Source of the DNA: Burkholderiaceae bacterium
Lineage (GTDB): Bacteria > Pseudomonadota > Gammaproteobacteria > Burkholderiales > Burkholderiaceae_C
Direction of reading: 5' to 3'
Assembly: GCA_023954095.1 (NCBI GenBank)
Contig: JAMLIQ010000005.1
Coordinates: 39,416 to 103,415, forward strand
DNA: 64,000 nt
In this document: one piece after another, positions 17,579-27,270 of the stretch
How positions within the stretch are numbered: position 1 is the stretch's first letter
How the letters are laid out: each line of letters opens with the position of its first letter
Translations under genes and position numbers: made by a program
The notes under the pieces: generated by a model
What the model saw: the letters and a program-made list of their open reading frames with translations, nothing else
The model's database searches: none
Told to the model about the DNA's origin: nothing

Positions 17579-17986
17579 TCACGCCTCCAACGAAAGAAGC
17601 GCACGAATTTCCAACAACTCTTTCTGTACGGCATCCCAGCCGGGCAATCGCCCCGACAACGGCACGACAGGCGCTGATTCCATCGGACTCGATTCCTCTC
17701 GCGGCACCTCCAGCGCATCGCGCGGGCCATGGGATGTTTCCTGCAGCTTGTTGCGCGCACCACTGATGGTGAAACCCTGGTCGTAGAGCAAATCCCGGAT
17801 GCGGCGGATCATCAGCACCTCGTGGTGCTGGTAGTAGCGGCGGTTTCCCCGCCGTTTCATGGGTCGCAGCTGGGTGAATTCCTGCTCCCAATAGCGCAGC
17901 ACATGGGGTTTGACGCCACACAGCTCGGCCACTTCACCGATGGTGAAATAGCGCTTGGCAGGAATGGAAGGAAGAAGCGTGCCCAT
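17579..17986 (-). CDS. MerR-family regulator of the ihfA neighbourhood
   Basis: A 135-residue protein with an N-terminal MerR winged helix (YFTIGEVAELCGVKPHVLRY, then WEQEF; about residues 13-80) and the wing RRGNRRYYQHHEVLMIRRIR. No effector-binding cysteine pattern is seen, and the C-terminus is short and low in conservation. MerR-type genes of this kind follow ihfA in many beta- and gammaproteobacteria. The cognate ligand and targets are unknown. It starts at ATG 17986 (MGTLLPSIPAKRYFTIG). Confidence 0.9.
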   Translation of the reverse strand: MGTLLPSIPAKRYFTIGEVAELCGVKPHVLRYWEQEFTQLRPMKRRGNRRYYQHHEVLMIRRIRDLLYDQGFTISGARNKLQETSHGPRDALEVPREESSPMESAPVVPLSGRLPGWDAVQKELLEIRALLSLEA

Positions 17987-18099
17987 GGATACAGATCAGA
18001 AACAATGCAGCAGCCGAAAACCTTTGAGCCTACTGCAGACCCGCGCGAAACGCCACCCGGATGCGGCAATTGAGCCACAGCACGGGCGCACGGCTTGTG

Positions 18100-18426
18100 T
18101 CACCCAGGCAAGGAGCCCTGGATTTGCTCCTTGAGCTTGCTGCTGGCATGGAAGGTCACAACGCGGCGCGCGCCAATCGGAATCGCTTCCCCCGTGCGCG
18201 GGTTGCGGCCTGGCCGCGGCGCCTTGGTACGAATCTGGAAATTGCCAAAACCCGACAGCTTCACATCGTCACCCTCCACCAGGCTTTGCGCAATCAGGTC
18301 AAAGAAGGCGTCCACCATGTCCTTGGACTCGCGCTTGTTCAACCCGATGTGGTCAAACAGCAGGTCGGCAAGCTGCGCCTTGGTCAGGGCCGGGGTTTCA
18401 AGGCTTTCCACCGCAAATTCGATCAC
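18100..18426 (-). CDS. ihfA: Integration host factor subunit alpha
   Basis: A 108-residue HU/IHF-family DNA-bending protein. The family signature lies in [20 protein letters not shown], with the Pro at the tip of the DNA-intercalating arm, and the alpha-subunit N-terminus in [20 protein letters not shown]. The start is a GTG at 18426 with CGGAG 7 nt upstream. It lies 20 bp downstream of pheT, the conserved pheST-ihfA arrangement, so it is probably co-transcribed. Confidence 0.96.
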   Translation of the reverse strand: MIEFAVESLETPALTKAQLADLLFDHIGLNKRESKDMVDAFFDLIAQSLVEGDDVKLSGFGNFQIRTKAPRPGRNPRTGEAIPIGARRVVTFHASSKLKEQIQGSLPG

Positions 18427-18446
18427 GTCACTGCTCCGTTCCTGTT

Positions 18447-20894
18447 CTACACGCGCAGTCGTGCGCCCACTTGCTCGGCCAGTCGGGCCAATACGGCCTG
18501 CATGGCCGTATCGATTTCGGTGTCCGTCAGGTTGGCGTCACCGCCCAGCGTCAGGCGCACTGCAAGACTTTTTTCACCCGCAGCCAGACCAGGCGCGCCT
18601 TCTGCAACCGCCCCGTTCTTGACCGGCTTGGGCCGATAGACATCAAAAAGCACGGCATCGCGCAGCAGAGAGCCCGGCAAGGCGGCACGAACGGACGCCA
18701 TGATATCGGCATGGGTCACCGACTCGGCCACCACCACCGCCAAATCACGCTCGACCGACTGGTGCTTGGAGACCGGCTTGAACCGGGGCACCGCACGCCC
18801 CTGCACCGCATGGAGGTCCAGTTCGAACAGTACGGGCACCTGGGCCAATTCCCACGACTGGCGCCACTGCGGGTGCAGCTCGCCCACAAAGCCGATGGGC
18901 TGGCCGTCGAGGAGCACACGGGCGCAGCGGCCGGGGTGCATGGCGGGATGAACAGCCGCTTCAAACTGCGGCTGCAGCGGCGCCAGCAAGGCCTCGACAT
19001 CGCCCTTGACATCGTAGAAGTCGACCGCCTGCTCCTTGCGGCCCCACTGCAGCCTGTCGGCCGGGCCGCACGCCAGACCGGCCACACGCATGGGCTGGTC
19101 GAATCCTTGCACCGTTGTATCGGTGTTTTCCACGGACGCATCGCGCAGGAACACACGGCCGAGTTCAAACACGCGCACACGCTCGGTGCGGCGGTCGAGA
19201 TTGAATTTCAGCACCTGCAGCAAGGACCCCAGCAGCGTCGAGCGCATGACGCCCATCTGGCTGGCAATCGGGTTGAGCAGCTTGATCGGCTGGGGATTGC
19301 CCGCCAGCTCATGCTCCCAGCGCTCTTCGACGAAGCTGAAATTGATGGTTTCCTGGTAGCCCAGCCCGGCCAGCTGACGCCGCACGGCAAATGGGTCACG
19401 CCGGTGCTCGGCCTGCAGTTTGGGGGTGATGGGTGCCAGCGGCGGCGTGGTAGGCAACTGGTTGTAGCCCACCATGCGAGCGACCTCCTCGATGAGATCC
19501 TCCTCGATGGCGATATCAAACCGGTACGAGGGCGGCGCCACCGTGAGGGTCCCCTCGCCCACCGTCACCGGCAAGCCCAGGCGATGGAGCGCCTCGGCGC
19601 ACTGCGCCTGGGTCAGCGGCATGCCGATGACCTTGGCCGCGCGCGCCACGCGCAGCGTGACGGGCTGGGGCTGGGGCATGGCCACCTGCTGGTCGACGAC
19701 CGGGCCGCAGGCGGTTTCGGGCGTGCCGCAGATCTCGATGACGAGCTGGGTGATGCGCTCGATGTGCTCCACGGTGAGCTGCGGATCGACGCCGCGCTCG
19801 AAGCGGTGGCCGGCGTCGGTGGAGAAGTTGTAGCGGCGCGAGCGGCCGGCGATCGCCTTGGGCCACCAGAATGCGGCCTCGACATAGATGTGGCGGGTAT
19901 CGTCGGACACGGCGGTCGCGTCACCGCCCATGATGCCGGCGAGCGACTCGACCTGCTGGTCGTCGGCGATCACGCCGACCTTCTCGTCCACTGCGACGGT
20001 GTTGCCGTTGAGCAGCTTGAGCTGTTCGCCCGCCTTGCCCCAGCGCACATCCAGGCCGCCGTGGATCTTGTCGAGGTCGAAGATGTGCGAGGGGCGACCC
20101 AGCTCAAACATCACATAGTTGGAAATGTCCACCAGCGGCGCCACGCTGCGCTGGCCGCAGCGCGCCAGGCGGTCGACCATCCACTGCGGGGTCTTGGCCT
20201 GCGTGTTGACGTTGCGCACGATGCGGCCGGAGAAGCGCCCGCACAGGTCCGGGGCGCTGATCTTCACGGGCAGCTTGTCGTCCAGCGCCACGGCCACGGC
20301 AGAGAACGTGGGCGTCTTCAGGGGCGCGCCCGTGAGAGCCGCCACTTCGCGCGCCACGCCGTAGACGCTCAGGCAGTGCGCCAGGTTGGGCGTGAGCTTG
20401 AGCGTGAACAGGGTGTCGTCCAGATTCAAGTATTCGCGGATGTTCTGGCCCAGCGGCGCGTCCAGCGGCAGCTCCAGCAGGCCGCCGTGGTCTTCGGAGA
20501 GCTTGAGTTCGCGCGCCGAGCACAGCATGCCCTGGCTTTCCACGCCGCGCAGCTTGCCGACCTTGATGAGGAAGGGCTTGCCGTCCTCGCCGGGCGGCAG
20601 CTCGGCGCCCACCAGGGCGCAGGGCACGCGGATGCCCACGCGGGCATTCGGCGCGCCGCAAACGATGTTGAGCAGCTCGCCCTGGCCCACGTCCACCTGG
20701 CACACGCGCAGGCGGTCGGCATTGGGGTGCTGCTGGGCGTCCTTGATTTCGCCGACGACGATCTTGGTGAACGGCGGCGCCACGCTCTGCAGTTCTTCGA
20801 CCTCCAGCCCCGCCATGGTCAGGGTGTCGGCCAGTTCTTGGGTGGTGAGCGGCGGGTTGCAGAATTCGCGCAACCAGGATTCAGGAAATTGCAT
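18447..20894 (-). CDS. pheT: Phenylalanine--tRNA ligase beta subunit
   Basis: An 815-residue beta subunit of the (alpha-beta)2 enzyme that charges tRNA-Phe. Domains in order are an EMAP-II/tRNA-binding fold (about 40-150; [20 protein letters not shown]), the B3/B4 editing region (about 210-380; [20 protein letters not shown]), the B5 DNA-binding-like domain (about 400-475), a catalytic-like core, and the C-terminal FDX anticodon-binding domain (about 715-815; [13 protein letters not shown]). The length is typical. It is separated from pheS by 121 bp that hold a dispersed repeat copy. Confidence 0.97.
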   Translation of the reverse strand: MQFPESWLREFCNPPLTTQELADTLTMAGLEVEELQSVAPPFTKIVVGEIKDAQQHPNADRLRVCQVDVGQGELLNIVCGAPNARVGIRVPCALVGAELPPGEDGKPFLIKVGKLRGVESQGMLCSARELKLSEDHGGLLELPLDAPLGQNIREYLNLDDTLFTLKLTPNLAHCLSVYGVAREVAALTGAPLKTPTFSAVAVALDDKLPVKISAPDLCGRFSGRIVRNVNTQAKTPQWMVDRLARCGQRSVAPLVDISNYVMFELGRPSHIFDLDKIHGGLDVRWGKAGEQLKLLNGNTVAVDEKVGVIADDQQVESLAGIMGGDATAVSDDTRHIYVEAAFWWPKAIAGRSRRYNFSTDAGHRFERGVDPQLTVEHIERITQLVIEICGTPETACGPVVDQQVAMPQPQPVTLRVARAAKVIGMPLTQAQCAEALHRLGLPVTVGEGTLTVAPPSYRFDIAIEEDLIEEVARMVGYNQLPTTPPLAPITPKLQAEHRRDPFAVRRQLAGLGYQETINFSFVEERWEHELAGNPQPIKLLNPIASQMGVMRSTLLGSLLQVLKFNLDRRTERVRVFELGRVFLRDASVENTDTTVQGFDQPMRVAGLACGPADRLQWGRKEQAVDFYDVKGDVEALLAPLQPQFEAAVHPAMHPGRCARVLLDGQPIGFVGELHPQWRQSWELAQVPVLFELDLHAVQGRAVPRFKPVSKHQSVERDLAVVVAESVTHADIMASVRAALPGSLLRDAVLFDVYRPKPVKNGAVAEGAPGLAAGEKSLAVRLTLGGDANLTDTEIDTAMQAVLARLAEQVGARLRV

Positions 20895-20920
20895 AGTCAG
20901 ACTTCTTTGGCGTGCTCTTG

Positions 20921-20980
20921 AAAAGAGAGCTGCTGGCGCTTGTAAATAGGACGTTTCAGAAAGAAAACTGCTTGAAACCC
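20921..20980 (+). repeat. Dispersed repeat copy R3, between pheT and pheS
   Basis: GAGCTGCTGGCGCTTGTAAA from 20936, then TAGGACGTTTCAGAAAG and a CTTGAAAC tail. It shares this longer tail with copy R6, so the two form a subfamily. Confidence 0.75.
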
Positions 20981-21015
20981 AATGTGGGAGCGCGCTGGCA
21001 GCTCACCTTTTTGCA

Positions 21016-22068
21016 TTACTGGAACTGCGACAGGAAACGGATGTCGCCGTCGAAGAACAGGCGCAGGTCGTTCACGCCGTAGCGCAGCATGGTCAGGCGG
21101 TCCGGCCCCATGCCGAAGGCGAAGCCGATGTAGCGCTCGGGGTCCAGGCCCATGTTGCGCACCACGTTGGGGTGCACCTGGCCGGAGCCGGCGACTTCGA
21201 GCCAGCGGCCGGCCAGGGGGCCGTCCTGGAACTGGATGTCGATCTCGGCGCTGGGCTCGGTGAACGGGAAGAAGCTGGGACGGAAGCGCAGCACCAGATC
21301 GTCGCTCTCGAAGAAGGTGCGGCAGAAGGCGGTGAAGACGACCTTCAGGTCCTTGAAGCTGACGTTCTCGCCGATCCACAGGCCTTCGCACTGGTGGAAC
21401 ATGGGCGAGTGCGTGGCGTCGCTGTCCACGCGGTAGGTGCGGCCCGGCGCGATGACGCGGATCTCGGGCATGGACTGGCCGGCGTCGAGCAGCGCGCGGT
21501 GGCGCTTGACATGCTGCACCGCGTGGCGGATCTGCATGGGGCTGGTGTGCGTGCGCAGCAGGTTGGGCGCCTCGGGCGTGCCGCCCTCGACGTAGAAGGT
21601 GTCGTGCATGGAACGCGCGGGGTGGTCCTCGGGCGTGTTCAATGCAGTGAAGTTGAACCAGTCGGTCTCGATCTCGGGACCTTCGGCCACATCGAAACCC
21701 ATGGAGCCGAAGATGCCCTGGATGCGCTCGAGCGTCAGCGACACCGGGTGCAGCCCGCCCTGGCCGCGCTGGCGGCCCGGCAGCGTGACGTCCAGTGCTT
21801 CGGCCTTGAGCTGCGCTTGCAGTTCTGCCTCCTGGAGCGCTTGGCGGCGCGCCGTGAGGGCGGCCTCGATGGCCTGCTTGGTCACGTTGATGGCGGCGCC
21901 ACGGGATTTCTTCTCCTCCACGGAAAGCTGCGCCATGCCTTTCATGAGTTCGGTCACGCGACCGGACTTGCCCAGAAACTGGGCCTTGGCATTTTCCAGA
22001 TCAGCGGGCGTGGCGCTTTGCGCAAACAGCTGCCGTGCGCTTTCGACCAGAGAGTCCAACTCGTTCAT
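21016..22068 (-). CDS. pheS: Phenylalanine--tRNA ligase alpha subunit
   Basis: A 350-residue class II synthetase subunit. The N-terminal coiled coil (about 1-100) binds tRNA. The catalytic domain shows the class II motifs: [20 protein letters not shown] near motif 1, [19 protein letters not shown] for motif 2, and [17 protein letters not shown] for motif 3. It lies in the rplT-pheS-pheT-ihfA direction. The upstream gap to rplT contains a terminator-like hairpin and a repeat copy. Confidence 0.97.
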   Translation of the reverse strand: MNELDSLVESARQLFAQSATPADLENAKAQFLGKSGRVTELMKGMAQLSVEEKKSRGAAINVTKQAIEAALTARRQALQEAELQAQLKAEALDVTLPGRQRGQGGLHPVSLTLERIQGIFGSMGFDVAEGPEIETDWFNFTALNTPEDHPARSMHDTFYVEGGTPEAPNLLRTHTSPMQIRHAVQHVKRHRALLDAGQSMPEIRVIAPGRTYRVDSDATHSPMFHQCEGLWIGENVSFKDLKVVFTAFCRTFFESDDLVLRFRPSFFPFTEPSAEIDIQFQDGPLAGRWLEVAGSGQVHPNVVRNMGLDPERYIGFAFGMGPDRLTMLRYGVNDLRLFFDGDIRFLSQFQ

Positions 22069-22085
22069 ATGTGTTCTTCAAAAGA

Positions 22086-22123
22086 AACAAGGGCTAGTGC
22101 CTTTTCAAGCCCTAGCCCTTGTT
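22086..22123 (-). promoter_or_regulatory. Terminator-like hairpin between rplT and pheS
   Basis: 12-bp arms AACAAGGGCTAG and CTAGCCCTTGTT around a 14-nt loop, followed in the leftward direction by TCTTTTG, 17 bp before the pheS start. It may limit read-through from rplT into pheST. E. coli has the pheM attenuator at this position, but no Phe-containing leader ORF is found here. Confidence 0.6.
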
Positions 22124-22160
22124 GTTTAAGCGCTTACAGCTATCAAAATGATAGTTGCAA
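22096..22160 (-). repeat. Dispersed repeat copy R4, between rplT and pheS
   Basis: Reading leftward: TTTGATAGCTGTAAGCGCTT, then AAACAACAAGGGCTAGGGC. It overlaps the hairpin at 22086-22123, which is formed by the 3' part of this copy. Confidence 0.75.
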
Positions 22161-22169
22161 ACCGTGAAC

Positions 22170-22529
22170 TCAGGCAGCCAGCTTGGCCTTGACCTGCTCC
22201 ACGATGCTGCCGAACGCAGCCTTGTCGTGCACCGCGAGGTCGGCCAGCATCTTGCGGTCGATCTCGATGGATGCCTTCTTCAGGCCGTTGGCGAACTGGC
22301 TGTAGGTCAGACCCAGTTCACGGGCGCCGGCATTGATACGGGCAATCCAGAGGCGGCGGAACACGCGCTTCTTGGCACGGCGGTCACGGTAGGCATACTG
22401 CCCAGCCTTCATGACCGCCTGTTTGGCGATCCGGAAAACATTACCGCGGCGACCGCGAAAACCCTTGGCAAGGGCCAGAACCTTCTTGTGACGGGCATGG
22501 GCCGTTACACCACGTTTGACGCGAGGCAT
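22170..22529 (-). CDS. rplT: 50S ribosomal protein L20
   Basis: A 119-residue protein that binds 23S rRNA and is needed early in large-subunit assembly. It has the basic N-terminal tail ([20 protein letters not shown]) and the globular C-terminus with [20 protein letters not shown]. In E. coli, L20 represses rpmI-rplT translation; whether the same site exists here cannot be judged by eye. It lies 26 bp after rpmI. Confidence 0.98.
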   Translation of the reverse strand: MPRVKRGVTAHARHKKVLALAKGFRGRRGNVFRIAKQAVMKAGQYAYRDRRAKKRVFRRLWIARINAGARELGLTYSQFANGLKKASIEIDRKMLADLAVHDKAAFGSIVEQVKAKLAA

Positions 22530-22555
22530 GTGAGTACTCCTTGTTCGTCAGTTGA

Positions 22556-22759
22556 TTACAGGCCAGCGGAGGGCAGCATCTTTGCGATGGAACCCATATC
22601 GCCATCATGCACGCCGACAATGCCACGCAGGTGGCGCTTGTTCTTCGTGGTCTTCTTGGTCAGGATGTGACGCTTGAAGGCTTGACCGCGCTTGACGGTG
22701 CCACCCGGACGAACGCGGAAGCGCTTCTTAGCGCTGCTCTTGGTCTTCATTTTGGGCAT
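22556..22759 (-). CDS. rpmI: 50S ribosomal protein L35
   Basis: A 67-residue basic protein beginning [20 protein letters not shown] and containing [16 protein letters not shown], both L35 signatures. The frame is open for 46 codons upstream, but the ATG at 22759 is the conserved start, with AGGAGC 7 nt before it. It is the middle gene of infC-rpmI-rplT. Confidence 0.97.
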   Translation of the reverse strand: MPKMKTKSSAKKRFRVRPGGTVKRGQAFKRHILTKKTTKNKRHLRGIVGVHDGDMGSIAKMLPSAGL

Positions 22760-22946
22760 GTGAATGCTCCTCTTATTTGTGCTCGTGAGGCGTTTGCAAA
22801 CCGGCTTGCAAACTTGGTGGCCCCGAGCCACTTTTACCGGCAGGCTCTTCAGCCCACCGCAGGAAGACGCAAGCGCCTTCCCTGTGCCGGGCTTCACTTT
22901 TTCAAATCAAGCCCAACCATCTTGTTTTGTCCCCGTTGCGGACCGT

Positions 22947-23540
22947 TCAACCAGCAGCGTCTGCAGAACCCTCCGCAGACCGGGCCGCTGCGGCCTTCTT
23001 GCGCGCCGGTGCGATCATCATGATCATCTGACGGCCTTCAAGGCGGGGAAACTGCTCCACGAGAATAGTGTCGGCCAGATCGTCGCGAAGGCGGTTGAGC
23101 AGCGCCAGACCCAGATCCTGGTGCGTGATTTCACGGCCGCGGAAACGCAACGTGATCTTGCATTTGTCACCGTCCGCCAAAAAACGGCGGATATTGCGCA
23201 ACTTGATGTTGTAGTCGCCATCATCGGTACCAGGACGGAACTTGACTTCCTTGATTTCGATGACCGTCTGCTTGGCCTTGGCTTCCGCCGCACGCTTTTG
23301 CTCAATGTATTTGAACTTGCCGTAGTCCATCAGACGACAGACAGGCGGATTGGCCGTGGCGGCAATTTCCACCAGATCCACATCCAGTTCACCCGCCATG
23401 CGCAGCGCCTCCATGAGGCTGACCACCCCCAGAGGCTCGTTCTCCGGCCCGGAAAGGCGAACTTCCGGGGCCATGATTTCACGGTTCAGGCGGTGCTTGC
23501 GCTCTTCACGGTGGCGACGATCACGAAATTCAGTAGCTAT
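22947..23540 (-). CDS. infC: Translation initiation factor IF-3 (probable AUA start)
   Basis: A 197-residue two-domain factor that keeps the 30S subunit free and proofreads the start codon. The N-domain holds [20 protein letters not shown] and [14 protein letters not shown]; the C-domain holds [20 protein letters not shown] and [14 protein letters not shown]. The upstream sequence is AAGGGTG-AAAGCC-ATA-GCT-ACT: the Shine-Dalgarno element AAGGGTG lies 6 nt before ATA (23538-23540), whereas the alternative GTG at 23549 would overlap that element. infC uses rare AUU/AUA/AUC starts for autoregulation in other bacteria, so the AUA start is preferred; the first residues would be (M)[13 protein letters not shown]. 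Confidence 0.93.
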   Translation of the reverse strand: MATEFRDRRHREERKHRLNREIMAPEVRLSGPENEPLGVVSLMEALRMAGELDVDLVEIAATANPPVCRLMDYGKFKYIEQKRAAEAKAKQTVIEIKEVKFRPGTDDGDYNIKLRNIRRFLADGDKCKITLRFRGREITHQDLGLALLNRLRDDLADTILVEQFPRLEGRQMIMMIAPARKKAAAARSAEGSADAAG

Positions 23541-23551
23541 GGCTTTCACCC

Positions 23552-23620
23552 TTAAATCAAAACGCTACGAAAAGCGTAGCTGCTAGCGCGCATCCAGCTT
23601 ACGCTGGAGCGCATTTCAAC
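23552..23620 (+). repeat. Dispersed repeat copy R5, between infC and thrS
   Basis: GTAGCTGCTAGCGCGCATCC from 23576, then AGCTTACGCTGGAGCGCATT. The hairpins CGCTACG/CGTAGC and CCAGC/GCTGG are visible. It ends just before the infC ribosome binding site. Confidence 0.7.
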
Positions 23621-23625
23621 CAAAA

Positions 23626-25545
23626 TCAGGTCTTGGATGCAATGGCCTGGGTGATGAGCTCAATGAACGCATCGACCGGCATCACGCCGAGGTCTTTGTT
23701 ACCGCGGGCACGCACTGCGACGGCACCAGCCGCCCGCTCCTTGTCGCCAGCGACGAGGATAAAAGGCAGCTTTTGCATGGAATGCTCCCTTATTTTATAC
23801 GTAATCTTTTCGTTACGCAGATCCAGCGCCACCCTCAAGGGGTGCTGGGGCAGAGCTTTTTCCAGTTTTTCGGCAATTTCGCGACAGTAATCGCTTTGCG
23901 CATCGGTGATATTGAGCACCGCCACCTGCACCGGCGCCAGCCAGGCCGGCAAGGCTCCGGCATGCTGCTCGATCAGAATACCGATGAAACGCTCCAGGCT
24001 GCCGACGATGGCACGGTGCAGCATGATGGGTCGATGGCGAGCACCGTCTTCGCCCACATACTCGGCACCCAGTCGCTCGGGCATGTTCGGGTCCACCTGG
24101 ATGGTGCCGCACTGCCAGGGGCGTCCCAGCGCATCCTTGAGCGTGTACTCGATCTTGGGGCCATAGAAAGCACCTTCGCCAGGCAGATACTCGAATGCGC
24201 ATCCAGAAGCGCGCAAGCCTTCGGCCAGCGCATTCTCGGCACGGTCCCAGCTTTCTTCCGACCCGATGCGCTGCTCCGGCCGCGTGGACAGTTTGTAGAT
24301 GATGTCCGTGAAGCCGAAGTCCTTGTAAACCTTCTGCAGCAAGGTGGTGAACGCCACCACCTCCTCCTGGATCTGTTCTTCGGTGCAGAAGATATGGCCA
24401 TCGTCCTGCGTGAAGGCGCGCACGCGCATGATGCCGTGCAGCCCACCCGTCGGTTCGTTGCGGTGGCACTGGCCGAACTCGCCAAAACGCAGCGGCAAGT
24501 CGCGGTAGCTTTTGATGCCCTGGTTGAAAATGATGATGTGGCCCGGGCAGTTCATCGGCTTGAGCGCGTAGTCGCGCTTTTCGCTTTCCGTGGTGAACAT
24601 GTTCTCGCGGTACTTGTCCCAGTGCCCCGTCTTCTCCCACAGACCCTTGTCCAGAATCTGCGGACCCTTGACTTCCTGGTAGCCGTTGTCGCGGTAGACA
24701 CGGCGCATGTACTGCTCCACCTCTTGCCACACCGTCCAGCCCTTGGGATGCCAGAACACCGTGCCGGGAGAATGCTCGTCGATATGGAACAGATCCAACT
24801 CGCGGCCCAGCTTGCGGTGGTCGCGCTTCTCGGCCTCCTCCAGCAGGGTCAGGTACTGCTGCAACTCATCCTTGGTCGCCCAGGCCGTACCGTAAATGCG
24901 CTGCAGCATTTCATTGCGGTGGTCGCCGCGCCAGTAAGCACCAGCCACCTTCATCAGCTTGAAAAACTTGAGCTTGCCGGTGCTGGGGACGTGCGGGCCG
25001 CGGCACAGGTCTTCGAAGCCGCCTTCGCGGTACAGGCTGACATCTTCATTGCTCGGAATACTCGCAATGATTTCCGCTTTGTAATGCTCACCCAGGCCCT
25101 TGAAGTAGGCCACAGCCTCGTCACGCGGCAGCACGCGCCGTACCACCGGCTCGTCCTTGGCAGCCAGTTCCCCCATGCGCTTTTCGATCGCTGCCAGATC
25201 TTCGGGCGTGAAGGGGCGTTTATAGGAGAAGTCGTAGAAAAACCCGTGCTCGATCACAGGGCCAATCGTGACCTGGGCTTCGGGAAACAACTCCTTGACC
25301 GCGTAGGCCAGCAAGTGGGCCGTGGAATGGCGGATCACCTCCAGGCCCTCGGCATCCTTGGCGGTGATGATGGAGAGCGGGCTGTCCTGTGCGATCAGGT
25401 AACTCGTATCGACCACCTTTTCACCGATCTTGCCCGCCAGGGCCGCCTTGGCCAGGCCGGTACCGATCGAAGCGGCCACCTCGGCCACCGTCACGGGGCC
25501 AGGGTAGTCGCGTTGTGAGCCATCGGGGAGCGTGATGTGAATCAT
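23626..25545 (-). CDS. thrS: Threonine--tRNA ligase
   Basis: A 639-residue class II synthetase. Order: TGS domain (1-60; [16 protein letters not shown]), editing domain with the HxxxH zinc motif in [16 protein letters not shown] (about 73-88), catalytic core (about 245-540; class II motif 2 near FRVHxx-type [20 protein letters not shown], the Zn ligand in MNCPGH, and motif 3 [14 protein letters not shown]), and the C-terminal anticodon-binding domain. ATG 25545 is the family start. The 171-nt leader upstream encodes a Thr-rich peptide and an attenuator-like terminator. infC is 85 bp downstream; the intervening repeat copy shows no terminator, so thrS-infC co-transcription is possible. Confidence 0.97.
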   Translation of the reverse strand: MIHITLPDGSQRDYPGPVTVAEVAASIGTGLAKAALAGKIGEKVVDTSYLIAQDSPLSIITAKDAEGLEVIRHSTAHLLAYAVKELFPEAQVTIGPVIEHGFFYDFSYKRPFTPEDLAAIEKRMGELAAKDEPVVRRVLPRDEAVAYFKGLGEHYKAEIIASIPSNEDVSLYREGGFEDLCRGPHVPSTGKLKFFKLMKVAGAYWRGDHRNEMLQRIYGTAWATKDELQQYLTLLEEAEKRDHRKLGRELDLFHIDEHSPGTVFWHPKGWTVWQEVEQYMRRVYRDNGYQEVKGPQILDKGLWEKTGHWDKYRENMFTTESEKRDYALKPMNCPGHIIIFNQGIKSYRDLPLRFGEFGQCHRNEPTGGLHGIMRVRAFTQDDGHIFCTEEQIQEEVVAFTTLLQKVYKDFGFTDIIYKLSTRPEQRIGSEESWDRAENALAEGLRASGCAFEYLPGEGAFYGPKIEYTLKDALGRPWQCGTIQVDPNMPERLGAEYVGEDGARHRPIMLHRAIVGSLERFIGILIEQHAGALPAWLAPVQVAVLNITDAQSDYCREIAEKLEKALPQHPLRVALDLRNEKITYKIREHSMQKLPFILVAGDKERAAGAVAVRARGNKDLGVMPVDAFIELITQAIASKT

Positions 25546-25602
25546 GGAAATCCTTGTCGAATCTTGTAGGGGAACCGTGCCGCACTTGCCATGCCGCAAA
25601 GC

Positions 25603-25631
25603 AAAAAGCGCGGAACATGTCCGCGCTTTTT
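25603..25631 (-). terminator. Attenuator terminator in the thrS leader
   Basis: In the leftward RNA, AAAAAGCGCGGA-CAUGU-UCCGCGCUUUUU is a 12-bp stem followed by GCUUUGC, 57 nt before the thrS start codon. It has the features of an intrinsic terminator but lies inside the thrS leader, not after a gene; aceA has its own terminator at 25781-25810. Confidence 0.85.
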
Positions 25632-25655
25632 CAGGGTGAGTGGAAAAATCCTGTG

Positions 25656-25710
25656 CAGGCGCGAACGGCCAGCCTTAACGGCCGGTCAACATCTCCGATG
25701 TAGTTCGCGG
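25656..25710 (-). promoter_or_regulatory. Alternative pairing segments of the thrS leader RNA
   Basis: Segment 1 is CGCGAAC (25709-25703), inside the leader ORF. Segment 2 is GUUCGCGC (25666-25659). Segment 3 is GCGCGGAC (25626-25619), the 5' arm of the terminator. Pairing 1:2 is 7 bp, perfect. Pairing 2:3 is 8 bp with one G-U. Both compete with the 3:4 terminator. Segment 1 overlaps the codons CCG CGA ACT, and segment 2 begins 8 nt after the leader stop codon, the geometry of classical amino-acid attenuation. Confidence 0.75.
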
Positions 25711-25716
25711 TGTCAT
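25675..25716 (-). CDS. Threonine-rich leader peptide of thrS (13 residues)
   Basis: The ORF reads MTPRTTSEMLTGR and then stops: four threonines in 13 codons (ACA, ACT, ACA, ACC), two of them adjacent. AAAGG lies about 10 nt upstream. Stalling at the ACT-ACA pair would cover leader segment 1, while translation to the stop codon would put the ribosome over segment 2. It is proposed to sense charged tRNA-Thr and adjust thrS. The ORF and the pairings are seen directly; expression and function are inferred. Confidence 0.7.
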   Translation of the reverse strand: MTPRTTSEMLTGR

Positions 25717-25780
25717 AACCAGAATGCCTTTCTCGCCCTTGTGCATTGATTGATGCGGCTATTTTAGCCTGTTCCAGTAA

Positions 25781-25810
25781 AAAAGCCCGAAGCAATTGCT
25801 TCGGGCTTTT
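25781..25810 (-). terminator. aceA terminator
   Basis: A perfect 30-bp palindrome, AAAAGCCCGAAGCAA and its complement, 18 bp after the aceA stop. Leftward it ends in a T-run (CTTTTTTAC). Confidence 0.9.
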
Positions 25811-25828
25811 GCGTCAGAGCGCAGACGA

Positions 25829-27160
25829 TCAGTGGAACTGCTCTTCTTCGGTAGAACCGGTCAGCGCCTTCACGCTCGACGAACCGCCCTGGATCACGGT
25901 GGTCACGTCGTCGAAGTAGCCTGCGCCCACTTCTTGCTGGTGCGACACAAAGGTGTAGCCCTTCTCGCGCGCCGCGAATTCCGGCTCCTGCACCATTTCG
26001 GTGTAGTGCTTCATGCCTTCACCGCGGGCATACGCGTGCGCGAACTGGAAGGTATTGAACCAGTTGATGTGGATGCCGGCCAGCGTGATGAACTGGAACT
26101 TGTAACCCAGTGCCGACAGGTCGTCCTGGAACGAAGCGATCTGCTTGTCGTTGAGGTTCTTCTTCCAGTTGAACGAAGGCGAGCAGTTGTACGACAGCAG
26201 CTTGCCGGGGCAGGCAGCCAGCACAGCCTGGGCGAATTCACGGGCAAAGCCGATATCGGGCACGCCGGTTTCGCACCACACCAAGTCGGCGTAGGGGGCG
26301 TAGGCCACACCACGGCTGATGGACTGCTCCAGACCATTCTTGACGCGGTAGAAACCTTCTTGCGTGCGCTCGCCGGTCAGGAACGGCTTGTCGTTCGCGT
26401 CGTGGTCAGAGGTAATCAGGTTGGCGGCCTCCGCGTCGGTGCGGGCCAGAATGATGGTGGGAACACCCATCACGTCGGCAGCGAAACGTGCCGAAATCAG
26501 CTTTTCGCAGGCTTCCTGCGTGGGAACCAGCACCTTGCCGCCCATGTGACCGCACTTCTTCACGGCAGCCAGCTGGTCTTCGAAGTGCACACCGGCAGCA
26601 CCTGCGGCAATCATGTTCTTCATCAGCTCGAAGGCGTTGAGCACGCCGCCGAAACCGGCTTCCGCATCCGCCACGATGGGCAGGAAGTAGTCGATGAATT
26701 CCTGGTCGCCCGGGTTGATGCCGCGGCTCCACTGGATTTCGTCGGCACGCTTGAAGGTGTTGTTGATGCGGCGCACCATGGTGGGCACCGAGTCATAGGC
26801 GTACAGCGACTGGTCGGGGTACATGGTCTCCGACGTGTTGCCGTCGGCAGCCACCTGCCAGCCCGACAGGTACACGGCTTCCAGACCTGCCTTGGCCTGC
26901 TGCATGGCTTGGCCGGCGGAGATGGCGCCGAAGGCGTTGACGTAGCCCTTCGTGGCACCGCCGTTGACCTTCTCCCACAGCTTCTCGGCACCGCGCTGGG
27001 CCAGGGTGTGCTGGGGCTGCAGGCTGCCGCGCAGGCGGACGACGTCGGCTGCGGTGTAACCGCGCTTGACACCCTTCCAGCGGGGGTTTTGGGCCCAGTC
27101 TTTTTCCAGGGCAGCAATTTGCTGTTCGCGGCTCAGTTGTTGGGTCAGGGATTGGGGCAT
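25829..27160 (-). CDS. aceA: Isocitrate lyase
   Basis: A 443-residue glyoxylate-shunt enzyme that splits isocitrate into succinate and glyoxylate. The family active-site signature KKCGHMGGK, with the catalytic Cys, is near residue 200; other landmarks are [14 protein letters not shown] and [12 protein letters not shown]. The length fits the roughly 430-residue E. coli type. The ATG at 27160 ([14 protein letters not shown]) has CGGAG 8 nt upstream. It is monocistronic, with its own terminator and an unusually AT-rich upstream control region that carries paired operators. Confidence 0.97.
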   Translation of the reverse strand: MPQSLTQQLSREQQIAALEKDWAQNPRWKGVKRGYTAADVVRLRGSLQPQHTLAQRGAEKLWEKVNGGATKGYVNAFGAISAGQAMQQAKAGLEAVYLSGWQVAADGNTSETMYPDQSLYAYDSVPTMVRRINNTFKRADEIQWSRGINPGDQEFIDYFLPIVADAEAGFGGVLNAFELMKNMIAAGAAGVHFEDQLAAVKKCGHMGGKVLVPTQEACEKLISARFAADVMGVPTIILARTDAEAANLITSDHDANDKPFLTGERTQEGFYRVKNGLEQSISRGVAYAPYADLVWCETGVPDIGFAREFAQAVLAACPGKLLSYNCSPSFNWKKNLNDKQIASFQDDLSALGYKFQFITLAGIHINWFNTFQFAHAYARGEGMKHYTEMVQEPEFAAREKGYTFVSHQQEVGAGYFDDVTTVIQGGSSSVKALTGSTEEEQFH

Positions 27161-27226
27161 GTGATGACTCCGTCGGTTGATTGAAATTTCTCGGAGCAGC
27201 AAAGGCTGCGCATGGGTGTACTTTAA
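27161..27226. other. aceA proximal leader
   Basis: 66 bp between the aceA start codon and the paired operators. It contains the aceA ribosome site and presumably the transcription start; no further motif is recognised. Confidence 0.4.
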
Positions 27227-27270
27227 GTCTTCTATAAGACCTACGCAACATCTTATGTCTTATAGAAGAC
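27227..27270. promoter_or_regulatory. Paired GTCTT-N4-AAGAC operators upstream of aceA
   Basis: GTCTTCTATAAGAC (27227-27240) and its reverse complement GTCTTATAGAAGAC (27257-27270) are exactly 30 bp apart, three helical turns on the same face. They resemble the motif I recall for GntR-type regulators of propionate or short-chain acid genes in betaproteobacteria. The binding protein is not encoded nearby and the assignment is an inference. Confidence 0.6.

Noticed and set aside
22128-22169. A phenylalanine leader peptide upstream of pheS, by analogy with E. coli pheM
   Set aside because: No ORF with a start codon and several Phe codons exists in the rplT-pheS gap; only the repeat and hairpin are present.
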